From Natronobacterium haloterrestre (GTDB lineage Archaea; Halobacteriota; Halobacteria; Halobacteriales; Natrialbaceae), in assembly GCF_900112205.1 (NCBI RefSeq), contig NZ_FOKW01000016.1, positions 1 through 45,198 on the forward strand: a DNA stretch of 45,198 bases. Reading direction: 5' to 3'. Positions within the stretch are counted from its first letter, which is position 1; every line of letters starts with the position of its first letter. Positions 37,798-45,198 of this stretch are shown one piece after another. The translations under genes and the position numbers were made by a program. The notes beneath the pieces were generated by a model. It made no database searches and had not been told where the DNA came from. It saw only the letters and a list, made by a program, of their open reading frames with translations.

Positions 37798-39525
37798 TTA
37801 TAGATCGACCGAGATCAGCATATCGACCAGTCGGTTCGTCACCGCCCCGGTGACGGCCCCGAGCCACAGCAACGCGGTGAAGTGGATGTAGGAGTTGCCG
37901 AAGTGTCCGCCGTCGGAGACGCGGATCACCATCGAGGAGATGAACGCGTTGAAGATCAACACGAGGATGAGCAGGTACCGGAGCATGAGCACGTCGTACT
38001 GGTCGGTGTAGATCAGCGAGCCGCCGGCGATTTCCCCGCCCATATCGATGTCGAAACTCGAGAGGAGCACCGCGAGTTCCAGGCCGATGAAGAAGGCGAA
38101 CGCCGATGCGGCGGTGATCCCGTAGACGACACCGATGAGCGTCGTCGTCTGCTGTTTCCGCTCCTCTCGCAGGTTGATCATCTCGTTCATGTTCTGGCTG
38201 ATGAGTTCGCCGAGCTTTTTCGGGCCACCCCCCATCTCGCGGCCGATCAGATACATCTCGCTGAACTTCTGAATCAGGAAGGAGCCGGCGTCGCCGGTGA
38301 AGTATCGCCAGGATTTCTCGGTGCTCACCCGCATGTTCAGTCGCCGGTAGAGGTCGTCGACGTTCTCGGTGAGCGCACCGAAGTTCTTGTCCCGCAACGT
38401 TGCGAGCACTTCCGAGGTCGTGCTCTGTTTCGCGCTCTCGCTGGTCCCGAGCGCCCGGATGAAGTTCGGGAACTGCCGGTCACGATCGAACACCTGCCGC
38501 TCCTGGTGCCAGAAGACCAACCCCGGAATCAGCAACGGCGTCGTCGCGATGGGCATGTACAGCAAAAGCGGGATGGATCTGATCGGCACCTGCCTCGCAC
38601 CCGGAACGAGTTTGAAGAAGATCAGCGTCATCACGACGATGAAAAGCAGGCTCAGGCCGTGGCCGACGACCGTCGAGCCGAGCAGCAGTTTCTTCGTCGT
38701 GGTACGGTATCCCTCCTCGAGGAACCAGATCGGGTCGTCGGGAACGATGGCCCGGATCACGAACAGGAACCCCATCTGGACGCAGATGAACAGAACGATG
38801 ACGAGCGAGACGGTCAGTGTCGGATCGTTCCCGGTCAGCAGGGGCAGGACGATCGCGAACACCAGCCCGAACGTCATCGAGATGATCAGCGAGAGGTAGA
38901 GGTCTTTCAGCACGTCGAGGTTGGTCAGGGACTGCTTGTACACTGTCGCGTACTCGTCGACCAGTACGTCGTGTTCCTGGACGAGGAACTCGTCTAAGTC
39001 CTGGCCGGCCCCGAGCGTGTAGGCCATGCGCTCGAAGAGGTCGGCGACCGATTCGCTGGGGACGGCTTCGGCCCGCCGGCGACACGCGTCGTCCAGGCTC
39101 ATATGCCAGACGTCGACGAGGTCGACCACCCGCTGTACTTCGTTCGCGAGTTCGCCGTACTCCTCCTCCCGGGCGAGCTGGCGAAGCACCTCCATCCGGT
39201 CGATGTTCGTCGTCGAGAGGATCGTCATGTGGGTCACGAACAGATGAAACCGGTTCTCCATCTCGACGCGGCGCCTGTCGACGGCCAGGCGGGGGTAACC
39301 GATCGCCGACGCGAGAATCAACAGCCCGAAGACCGGAATGAGAACCCGAACGAGAAAGAACACGTCGAGTACGACCGCAGCCACGATCGTCGCGAAGAAG
39401 ACGAGAACGGACGGAAACAGGATCCCGAGGACGTACAGCCGCGTCGGGACCTCCATCTCGTCGTACGCACGGATGATGGATCTCCCGGCGTCGGCTGCTG
39501 ATTCCGTGTTCCCAACGACACTCAT
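37798..39525 (-). CDS. arlJ: ArlJ (FlaJ) archaellum membrane platform protein
   Basis: 575 residues with about nine membrane segments and two type II secretion F (T2SSF) domains. The N-terminal domain contains MENRFHLFVTHMTILSTTNI and the C-terminal one FPNFIRALGTSESAKQSTTS, the expected positions before TM clusters. It forms the inner membrane base on which ArlI acts. In most archaea arlJ directly follows arlI; here it precedes arlH and arlI by several kb. Confidence 0.95.
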   Translation of the reverse strand: MSVVGNTESAADAGRSIIRAYDEMEVPTRLYVLGILFPSVLVFFATIVAAVVLDVFFLVRVLIPVFGLLILASAIGYPRLAVDRRRVEMENRFHLFVTHMTILSTTNIDRMEVLRQLAREEEYGELANEVQRVVDLVDVWHMSLDDACRRRAEAVPSESVADLFERMAYTLGAGQDLDEFLVQEHDVLVDEYATVYKQSLTNLDVLKDLYLSLIISMTFGLVFAIVLPLLTGNDPTLTVSLVIVLFICVQMGFLFVIRAIVPDDPIWFLEEGYRTTTKKLLLGSTVVGHGLSLLFIVVMTLIFFKLVPGARQVPIRSIPLLLYMPIATTPLLIPGLVFWHQERQVFDRDRQFPNFIRALGTSESAKQSTTSEVLATLRDKNFGALTENVDDLYRRLNMRVSTEKSWRYFTGDAGSFLIQKFSEMYLIGREMGGGPKKLGELISQNMNEMINLREERKQQTTTLIGVVYGITAASAFAFFIGLELAVLLSSFDIDMGGEIAGGSLIYTDQYDVLMLRYLLILVLIFNAFISSMVIRVSDGGHFGNSYIHFTALLWLGAVTGAVTNRLVDMLISVDL

Positions 39526-39624
39526 AGTACGTATCTCCCGGACGACCAGTCCCTCGAGCGGAGCCCGAGCGTACCCGCCACGTAGTTATGCCCGCTATAC
39601 AAAGTTTCTGGGCGCGTCACCGGC

Positions 39625-40980
39625 CTACTGCCCCGGGGGAGGGGGATCGGGTTCGGACTCGGACTCGGACTCGGACTCGAGTTCGGATTCGGACCCAGAC
39701 TCGAGTTCACGTTCGGATTCAGGTTCGTCGGTCGCAGGCCCTCCAAATTCGTCACCGAGCGGCTGTGGCGCACGTTCCGGCGTCGCAATCCACGCGATGT
39801 ACTGGAGGCTCCGCTTGTGGTCTTCGGTCCCCAGCACCGATCTCGGCTCGGGCGCTTCGTCCGGGTCGACCGTCGGTTCGTCCGTGAACCCACGCAACAT
39901 CGACTGCAGGTAGGTTTCGACCGGCTCCGAAATCCAGCCGATCGACTCGTAGTAGGCGATGGTTCGTGCGGCCCCGCGTGCACCCGCTTCCTCGACGAGA
40001 AACTGGAGCCACTCGAGGGTCACGAGTTCGGCGTCGGTCCGGGACGGGTGCCGGGCCAGGTAGGGGGGGTCGTCCAGGTCCCCGTTCTGTGGGAGGGCGT
40101 CGGCGTCCTCGGCGTCCTCGGCGTCCTCGGCGTTTTCGGCCTCCTCGTGTTCGGTTTCGGCTTCGTTCTCGGGTTCAGGTTCGACCGAGTCAGTATCGGT
40201 CTCGAGTTCAGATGCGGGTCCGGCGTCGGCCTCGAAGTCGGCTTCGGATTCGACGTCGGACTCGAGGTCGTCGGCATCGTCGAACCCGTCCTCGAGGTCG
40301 CCGTCGTCCCCGTCCTCCTCGAGCGGATCTGCGAAGTCGTCGTCTGCCTCCAGCTCGTCTTCGCCGTCGTCGAAGTCGTCCTCGAGTCCGCCCATCCCGT
40401 CGTCGAAGTCGTCCTCGACCTCGTCGGTCCCGTCGACGTCTCCGAGCCCGTCGTCGAACCCATCGTCGAAGCCGTCTTCGTCCTCGTCCTCGTCCTCGTC
40501 TTCGAGGTCGTCGTCCAGGAACTCGTCGGCTTCGGCTTCTATCAGGTCGTCGTCGATCTCGCCCTCGGGGTCGCTGCCGAGCATGCCGCTCTGTCCAGTC
40601 GCCGACTCGAATGCGCTGCCGATCTCCTGGTCGCCGACGAACGGGTTGATCCCCTGGGTGACGATCTCGTACATGTCGACGAGTTTGTCGACGTTCTGCT
40701 CGACCGTCTCGATCGAGTCGCTGATCTTCTCGTTTTCCCCGCGGACGGTTTCGACCTTGCTCTCGAGGCCGTCGACTTCCTTCTCGACCTCGTCGAGGCG
40801 ATAGGAGAGTTCCTGCTCGTCGTCGTCGCCGTCGTCGCCGTCGTCGAACAGCGAGTCGTCGTTCATCAGGCTGTCTTCCGCGCCGCCCATGAGGTCGTCC
40901 GCGGCATCGGCGTCGCCGTCGGTGTCTTCCCCGTCGCCGTCGTCGCCGAGTTCGCCGAACAGTTGTATCAGTAGTGTCAT
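39625..40980 (-). CDS. arlCE: ArlCE-type archaellum protein
   Basis: 451 residues. Acidic N-tail, a coiled coil (EKEVDGLESKVETVRGENEK, then EQNVDKLVDMYEIVTQGINP) matching ArlC, an acidic linker, then the ArlD/E-type domain (PYLARHPSRTDAELVTLEWL, TIAYYESIGWISEPVETYLQ, LGTEDHKRSLQYIAWIATPE) at ~residues 300-410. It ends in a Ser/Glu repeat tail coded by 6-bp repeats. The start is 2 nt after arlG. It is a shorter paralog of the 33847 protein. Confidence 0.92.
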   Translation of the reverse strand: MTLLIQLFGELGDDGDGEDTDGDADAADDLMGGAEDSLMNDDSLFDDGDDGDDDEQELSYRLDEVEKEVDGLESKVETVRGENEKISDSIETVEQNVDKLVDMYEIVTQGINPFVGDQEIGSAFESATGQSGMLGSDPEGEIDDDLIEAEADEFLDDDLEDEDEDEDEDGFDDGFDDGLGDVDGTDEVEDDFDDGMGGLEDDFDDGEDELEADDDFADPLEEDGDDGDLEDGFDDADDLESDVESEADFEADAGPASELETDTDSVEPEPENEAETEHEEAENAEDAEDAEDADALPQNGDLDDPPYLARHPSRTDAELVTLEWLQFLVEEAGARGAARTIAYYESIGWISEPVETYLQSMLRGFTDEPTVDPDEAPEPRSVLGTEDHKRSLQYIAWIATPERAPQPLGDEFGGPATDEPESERELESGSESELESESESESEPDPPPPGQ

Positions 40981-40982
40981 GA

Positions 40983-41456
40983 TCAGTAATAGAAGTCGAT
41001 CGCGTCTTCGTTCCCGTTGACGATGATCGCCACCTCGGTATCCCCGCTTATCTCCCTGTCCGTGGTGTCGATCTCGATCTCGACGACCCCGTTCGGCCCC
41101 CAGTTTCCGGTGTCGCTGTCGACGCGCTCGACGCGCTGGACGTTCGTATACGACCCGTCCACGAGCGCGTCGACGGCCCCCGGATAGGCGTCGATACTCT
41201 CGTCGCCGATGTTCTTCACCAGCACGGTGATCGCGACCACGTTCCCGTCCGCGTCCTCCTCGACCATCGCGTTCGGCTTGGTCTCGTCGCTGATGATCTC
41301 GATTTCGGTGTCGATCTCCTCCGCGACCGCCGATCCGCGGGTCTCGATCGAACTCCCCACTTCCGTCACCTCCATGATGACCGTCCCCGCCACGGCGGAG
41401 GCGACCACGAGGCTCGCGACGAACATGATCAGGTGGGTGGCCGTGACGCTCGACAT
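40983..41456 (-). CDS. arlG: ArlG (FlaG) archaellum protein
   Basis: 157 residues. The N-terminal hydrophobic helix THLIMFVASLVVASAVAGTV is followed by a beta-rich extracytoplasmic domain (DGNVVAITVLVKNIGDESID), as in other archaeal ArlG. ArlF and ArlG form the stator-like complex around the filament. The ATG directly abuts the arlF stop (TAG-ATG). Confidence 0.9.
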   Translation of the reverse strand: MSSVTATHLIMFVASLVVASAVAGTVIMEVTEVGSSIETRGSAVAEEIDTEIEIISDETKPNAMVEEDADGNVVAITVLVKNIGDESIDAYPGAVDALVDGSYTNVQRVERVDSDTGNWGPNGVVEIEIDTTDREISGDTEVAIIVNGNEDAIDFYY

Positions 41457-41951
41457 CTAGCTCCCACCTCCGCCGACCTCGACTCGGTCGGCGATTCCGT
41501 TCTCGGTCGTGATCCGGACGCTGTCGTCGTCGCCGGTGACCTCGTACTCGGTCTCGAGGTCCGCGTTGTCGATCGTGATCTCGAGGACGGTTCCCGGCGT
41601 CCAGACGTCGCTGTCGGGACGCTCCTCGCCGTCGCGGATCACCGCTGTCCGGTCGTCGTCGCCTTCCACGTGGTAGTACGCGCCGTTGACGACGACGTCG
41701 GTCTCGGCGACCGACAGCGCCGTCGCACCGTCGTTGGTGACTCGGACGGTCGAGACGTCCGCGTCGCTATCGTAGGTGAACGACTCGACGGTGATCGCGG
41801 TGTTTTGCTGGTCCCGGAACTGTTCGTTCTGTCCGGAGAACGCATCACCGGTCGCGGCGGTGACCTCGAAGAGGGTCGGAACGACGGCGCTGACGGCGAT
41901 GAGTACGCCGATCAGGATGACCGCGACAGCGCCGCTCGTACTGAACCCCAT
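41457..41951 (-). CDS. arlF: ArlF (FlaF) archaellum protein
   Basis: 164 residues from ATG 41951 (MGFSTSGAVAVILIGVLIAV). An N-terminal TM helix with a beta-rich mature domain (STVRVTNDGATALSVAETDV). ArlF binds S-layer protein and interacts with ArlG. A TATA-like box at 41974-41982 puts the predicted transcript start at its ATG, so it heads its own operon. Confidence 0.9.
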   Translation of the reverse strand: MGFSTSGAVAVILIGVLIAVSAVVPTLFEVTAATGDAFSGQNEQFRDQQNTAITVESFTYDSDADVSTVRVTNDGATALSVAETDVVVNGAYYHVEGDDDRTAVIRDGEERPDSDVWTPGTVLEITIDNADLETEYEVTGDDDSVRITTENGIADRVEVGGGGS

Positions 41952-41973
41952 TGTGTGTTGGGAGGGAGGTAAC

Positions 41974-41982
41974 TTGTAAAAG
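41974..41982 (-). promoter_or_regulatory. TATA-like box for arlF operon
   Basis: The minus strand CTTTTACAA is centred ~27 nt before the arlF ATG, a typical leaderless arrangement. It separates arlF and the downstream genes from archaellin transcription. Confidence 0.6.
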
Positions 41983-42023
41983 TGCTCTGGCCACCCGGAT
42001 CGCGTCGTGCGAACGTGTCTCGC

Positions 42024-42051
42024 GGATCGTAAGTCGTGGATCGTAGGTCGT
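42024..42051. repeat. Two 14-bp tandem repeats
   Basis: GGATCGTAAGTCGT and GGATCGTAGGTCGT lie directly in tandem, one mismatch, in the spacer between arlF and the second archaellin. Possibly a recent duplication; function not evident. Confidence 0.7.
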
Positions 42052-42129
42052 AGATACCAGTGGGGGTGGTCGTTCGGGACGCTCGAGGGGGTTACTGAGG
42101 GGCGTCGCCACTCGAGGGGATCGGACACG

Positions 42130-42160
42130 CCGAGAAAAAATGACCGCTCGAATCGGTTCG
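42130..42160 (-). terminator. Possible terminator after archaellin genes
   Basis: On the minus strand a short stem (ACCG...CGGT around 42142-42157) is followed by TTTTTT (42140-42135), 20-40 nt after the second archaellin stop. It could limit readthrough from the strongly expressed archaellins into arlF. Confidence 0.45.
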
Positions 42161-42176
42161 GGTCGGTGCGTCTCGC

Positions 42177-42836
42177 TTAGAGACGGACCGCTTCGCCGTC
42201 CTCACTGAAGAGGTCGGGCGCGGTCAGGTCGACCTGAGTCGTTGCGGACGACGGGGAGACGATGTCCAGCGTGGACTGGTCACCCTCGCCGAACGGTTCA
42301 GTAGAGGACCCGAACGGTGCGTCTTCTGGGTTGAAGACGAGCGTGAAGTCGTCGTTGTCGTCGTCGAGAACGGCGTTCGAAGCCTGGATGTACTCTCCTT
42401 CATCGTCTTCGGCGACGAAGGTGCCGTCCAGAGCGTTCCCATCCGAATCTGTCGGTTCGTTGTTGAGGCCACCGACATTATCATCGTAGACTAGGTTTTC
42501 CTGTCCATTTGGCCCGACGACTTGAACGACGGTATCTCCGAGTGCGATATCGTCTGCTCCGGGTGCAGCAGTGATGCCGACGCGAATTTCCTCGAGTTCA
42601 CCATTATCTGCGCCACCAGGATCAGCGACGATACCGACTGCACTCGTCGTATCGATCCGTTCGGATACCAGATCGGTACTCTCTTCGCCAGTCGCTTCCG
42701 CCTGTGACTGCAGAAGCCCTGCAGTGTTGATCAGGACGCCCGCGGCGATGGCGGCGACCAGTACCATCGCGATGAACACGATGAGCGTACCGATCCCGAC
42801 CTGACCGCGGTCGTCGTTAGTAATTGTCTCGAACAT
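42177..42836 (-). CDS. arlA: Archaellin (flagellin), second gene
   Basis: 219 residues. The N-terminal class III signal DDRGQVG followed by [20 protein letters not shown] is cut by the prepilin-like peptidase after the Gly. The conserved hydrophobic helix is followed by a beta-rich surface domain ([19 protein letters not shown]) and the standard archaellin end [12 protein letters not shown]. It directly follows the first archaellin (2-nt spacer), so they are cotranscribed. Confidence 0.95.
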   Translation of the reverse strand: MFETITNDDRGQVGIGTLIVFIAMVLVAAIAAGVLINTAGLLQSQAEATGEESTDLVSERIDTTSAVGIVADPGGADNGELEEIRVGITAAPGADDIALGDTVVQVVGPNGQENLVYDDNVGGLNNEPTDSDGNALDGTFVAEDDEGEYIQASNAVLDDDNDDFTLVFNPEDAPFGSSTEPFGEGDQSTLDIVSPSSATTQVDLTAPDLFSEDGEAVRL

Positions 42837-42838
42837 TG

Positions 42839-44089
42839 TTACAGCCTCACCGATTGATCATCCTGCGTGATCGTAGTTGGGACGCGAAGTTCCGTTTCGG
42901 TTGTCGCGCCGGAATCAGTCGTGAAGACGGCGGATAACCGTTCGTCTTCAGTTAATTCAGCGTATCCGTCAAGATCTTCGACCACCGAGAAAGAAACTTC
43001 AGCCCGGTCAGTACTCTCTGTCAGAACGCTATCAGTAACGCCCTGGATATTTTCAACATGACTGCTATCGACTGCGATCGTATCTTCACCCTGCTCCCCA
43101 ATAAATTGGACAGATGTCTGCTTCAGGTCGATGGGGTCTGAACCGGGTGATGTTGCGACCACAAACTGAATCCCGCTTACTCGATTATCAGTCACACCGA
43201 AATTAACACCACTGAATGACTTGTCAGAGGTAGTACCAGCTCCATCTGCCACTGTTACGGTGTCTGCTTCAACTGTGGTACTGCCGACAACCTCCACTGC
43301 ATAGTCACCGGTTGCGACTTCATCGTTCGGGAGGGTGTACTCTAACGTGTCTTCTGCACTAATTTGATCAAACGCGAGCTCTGTTCGATCTTCGTCAGTC
43401 AACCGAACTGTCAGGTCTTCCTTCGCCTTCGTTCGGCCTTCTTCATTGTCAGTAACCCCTTCATTATCAAGGTTCACAGTAGTTGTGAATCCATTTGTGG
43501 ACCCACCATCATCGGGATCAGCCGTCGGAGCTGCAAGGTCACTGTAGGAGACCGTATGATCGTTATTGGCGTCAAGTGAACTGCCATCAAGCGTTTCAGT
43601 TGATGCTCCGATGTTCTCTCCGTCAACAGTCACATGGAGGGGACTCGTAAGCTCATTTGGATTTGGCAAGTTCGTGAAGACAACTTCTGAAGAGTCGTCC
43701 TCTATCACCGTTGTCTTCACTTCCTCAAATCCAGCTGCTCCGCCCGTTGCAGCAGTTATGGTCACTTCTTCTCCCTGTACGTCGTCTCCGCCGTTGGTAC
43801 CATCAGTGTCGGTAAAGTCAACGGTCAGGTCTCCAGCATCACCCGGATCATCGTCTCTCACTTCTGCAACTGTGTCTACACTCCCCGACGAACTCACTAT
43901 CGAGATCCTGTCACTCACCTGTTGGGTCGATTCCTCACCGGTAGCCTCCGCCTGCGTCTGCAGGAGGCCAGCGGTGTTGATTAGCACACCTGCGGCGATC
44001 GCAGCGACCAGCACCATCGCGATGAACACGATGAGGGTGCCGATCCCCACTTGGCCGCGTTCTTCCTCGTCTGTTACTCGTTCGAACAT
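42839..44089 (-). CDS. arlA: Archaellin (flagellin), long form
   Basis: 416 residues, nearly twice the length of the second archaellin. The N-terminal signal ERGQVG and helix [20 protein letters not shown] are almost identical to those of the next gene, and the C-terminal DDQSVRL is equivalent. In between lies a ~300-residue insertion-like region of extracellular beta-sandwich appearance (Thr/Asp/Ser-rich, [20 protein letters not shown]). Sampled lines in the middle have GC of 40-48%, far lower than the surroundings. It is first in the operon, so it may be the more abundant subunit or a cap-like variant. Confidence 0.93.
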   Translation of the reverse strand: MFERVTDEEERGQVGIGTLIVFIAMVLVAAIAAGVLINTAGLLQTQAEATGEESTQQVSDRISIVSSSGSVDTVAEVRDDDPGDAGDLTVDFTDTDGTNGGDDVQGEEVTITAATGGAAGFEEVKTTVIEDDSSEVVFTNLPNPNELTSPLHVTVDGENIGASTETLDGSSLDANNDHTVSYSDLAAPTADPDDGGSTNGFTTTVNLDNEGVTDNEEGRTKAKEDLTVRLTDEDRTELAFDQISAEDTLEYTLPNDEVATGDYAVEVVGSTTVEADTVTVADGAGTTSDKSFSGVNFGVTDNRVSGIQFVVATSPGSDPIDLKQTSVQFIGEQGEDTIAVDSSHVENIQGVTDSVLTESTDRAEVSFSVVEDLDGYAELTEDERLSAVFTTDSGATTETELRVPTTITQDDQSVRL

Positions 44090-44179
44090 GATTGGGTTGC
44101 CTGCTCCAGCAGTCCATGACCGCCCGAACCGGGGGTTCAGTCGCTGCTGGAACGTATGCCACGATTCCGACTACCCAGC

Positions 44180-44291
44180 CTTAAATCTACTCGCCAATCT
44201 GACACTATATAAGCCTAATTGCCAACAGGAGATCGACTTAAGCCTTCTTGCCGATCCGAAGATATCCCACTTAACTCTACTTGCCGAACCC
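44180..44291 (-). promoter_or_regulatory. Four promoter-like direct repeats upstream of the archaellins
   Basis: Four ~22-nt units on the minus strand at 44291-44270, 44258-44237, 44229-44208 and 44201-44180, spaced by 28 to 33 nt. Each has TTGGCAAG/TCGGCAAG-like sequence, then AG, then a TATA-like TTTAAG/CTTAAG/CTTATA. The proximal unit is ~91 nt before the first archaellin ATG, implying a leader of ~65 nt if it is the active TATA box. The repeated unit could be a core promoter with an activator site. Confidence 0.65.
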
Positions 44292-44447
44292 TCCGCTCCT
44301 ATATACTGTCCCCTCGAGTCACCGTTCGGAAGCGACCCTCGAGCGTCGACGGTCGCAGGCTCGAGTCGGCTCCACTCTCTCGAGACCAGTCAGGTGGGTG
44401 TCACGCCTCGAGAACCCCGGGGCCGATCGCCCGCCCGCGGCCGGGAC

Positions 44448-44454
44448 ACTTATT
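44448..44454 (+). promoter_or_regulatory. TATA-like box for the 44480 gene
   Basis: ACTTATT is centred 29 nt upstream of the ATG at 44480, a leaderless arrangement in GC-rich surroundings. Confidence 0.55.
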
Positions 44455-44479
44455 CCGTCCCTCTCCCGAACCCAATAGC

Positions 44480-44689
44480 ATGGAAATCATCGACGGCGAC
44501 AAGGTAGAGTGTAGCCGCTGTGACGAGCTCCTCTCGCTCGACGACGCGAACGTCCTCGGCAAGACCAACAACCGGTCCTACGCGAAACCGATCTGTGGCG
44601 ACTGTCTCGAGAAGGTGGGGGTTCCGCAGGGGTACGAACTCGAGCGCGACGTCAGCTACCTCAAGCAGGATTCGAAGGCGACCGAGTGA
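44480..44689 (+). CDS. Small zinc-ribbon protein
   Basis: 69 residues. Two CxxC pairs (VECSRCDELL near residue 12 and PICGDCLEKV near residue 39) form a zinc-ribbon-like site. The protein is acidic at the C-terminus (ELERDVSYLKQDSKATE). Similar one-domain zinc-ribbon proteins are common in haloarchaea; the function is unknown. A TATA-like box at 44448-44454 supports the ATG start. Confidence 0.8.
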   Translation: MEIIDGDKVECSRCDELLSLDDANVLGKTNNRSYAKPICGDCLEKVGVPQGYELERDVSYLKQDSKATE

Positions 44690-44803
44690 CCGACGGCGAC
44701 GGACAGCATCGCAGCGTCCGCCCGATTCGTTTCGAGGCACTGCTCTTCTCTCATCGTTCCAGCTACTCACCGGCGCTCCGAGCGGTCGAAAACACTGCTC
44801 GAG

Positions 44804-45109
44804 TCACACGGATTCTGGGTCGATCCGTTCGACGATACCGTCAAAATCGTCGTCGAAACTCATGACGGCGTCAATACCGTGGCGCCGACAAAGTGCAACC
44901 GTCGTCGCGTCCGTGAAACTCAACGCCTGGTCGTCGTAGCGTTCGAATAGGTCCACGGCATCGTCGAATATGACCGCTGATACTCGAACCAGTTCGTATA
45001 CCTGCGGGTACGGATCGACACCACGAATCTTTTCACCGATCCGTTGTGCCGGTGTGAATGCCTGACCCCGTTTGAGCGTGAGCGTAACGACCTCGTCGTA
45101 AATGTGACC
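44804..45109 (-). pseudogene. PIN-domain (VapC-like) toxin, 5' end lost
   Basis: The minus-strand frame reads HIYDEVVTLTLKRGQAFTPA, later LFERYDDQALSFTDATTVAL, RRHGIDAVMSFDDDFDGIVE and ends RIDPESV at 44804. The central and last acidic residues of the PIN nuclease (DE at the start, D in FTDA, D in FDDDF) remain, but the N-terminal part with the first catalytic Asp is missing. The gene stops abruptly at about 45104-45109 at an IS200/IS605-type right end. It was probably an RNase toxin with a partner antitoxin outside the window; here it looks disrupted. Confidence 0.8.
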
Positions 45110-45198
45110 TCCTCCTCGCCGTAAACGGCGAGGCTTCCCACGGCACCGTGCCGTTGAGTTGGGATATTTGCTGGTTCACGACCTGTCGGCATGACAGG
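45104..45198 (-). mobile_element. IS200/IS605-type element right end (partial)
   Basis: On the minus strand the window edge reads through a GTGGGAAGCCTCGCCG hairpin (45133-45126 pairing with 45121-45114) and ends GAGGAGGTCAC at 45104. This is the same layout as the 3997-4031 relic and as haloarchaeal IS200/IS605 (TnpB-type) right ends. The rest of the element lies outside the window. A short open frame running through it may be the end of tnpB, but this is not certain. Confidence 0.7.

Overview
The window looks like a haloarchaeal chromosome segment. GC is high, predicted proteins are very acidic and rich in Asp/Glu, many start codons sit about 27 nt downstream of archaeal TATA-like boxes (leaderless genes), and it carries a complete haloarchaeal-type archaellum and chemotaxis locus. 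A Natrialbales-like genus is a guess from overall protein style. I could not run a database search.

Layout. 1-660: 3' end of 23S rRNA, 5S rRNA, a terminator and tRNA-Cys. 897-17827: mixed housekeeping and accessory genes. These include a frameshifted rhodanese/metallo-beta-lactamase gene, a Bat-type regulator, an MFS transporter, tRNA-Lys, several small haloarchaeal conserved proteins, a DUF892 ferritin-like protein, RimI and another GNAT acetyltransferase, a Nudix hydrolase, a HIT protein, an AAA ATPase with a His-Asp tail, three universal stress proteins, a DHH phosphoesterase, a lipoprotein and a 7-TM protein. 18198-30287: chemosensory block with cheW, a four-PAS histidine kinase, a soluble PAS-containing transducer, a CheW-like protein coupled to a ParA ATPase, then cheB-cheA and cheY-cheC on the opposite strand. 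30398-44089: archaellum block, mostly on the minus strand. Read 5' to 3' it runs archaellin, archaellin, arlF, arlG, arlCE, arlJ, a small TM protein, (one plus-strand gene), a second larger arlCDE-like gene, arlH, arlI, cheF. 44480-45198: a small zinc-ribbon protein and a PIN-domain (VapC-like) gene cut off by the right end of an IS200/IS605-type element at the window edge.

How the genes work together. Transducer, CheW and CheA form the sensory array. CheA phosphorylates CheB and CheY, CheC removes phosphate from CheY, and CheF connects CheY-P to the archaellum motor. ArlI, ArlJ and ArlH with ArlC/D/E form the motor and export platform, ArlF and ArlG form the stator-like part, and the archaellins form the filament. 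The least ordinary unit is the parA plus CheW-like pair: a ParA-family ATPase overlaps by 4 nt a protein with a basic N-terminal peptide, about 200 disordered acidic residues and a C-terminal CheW domain. This resembles in architecture the bacterial ParC/ParP array-positioning system. Five 10-bp units lie in phase about 110 nt upstream of parA.

Other notable signals are a four-copy promoter-like repeat upstream of the archaellins, a 17-bp tandem duplication that breaks a gene, an inverted copy of the tRNA-Lys 3' end, and two IS200/IS605 right-end relics. cheR and cheD are not in this window.
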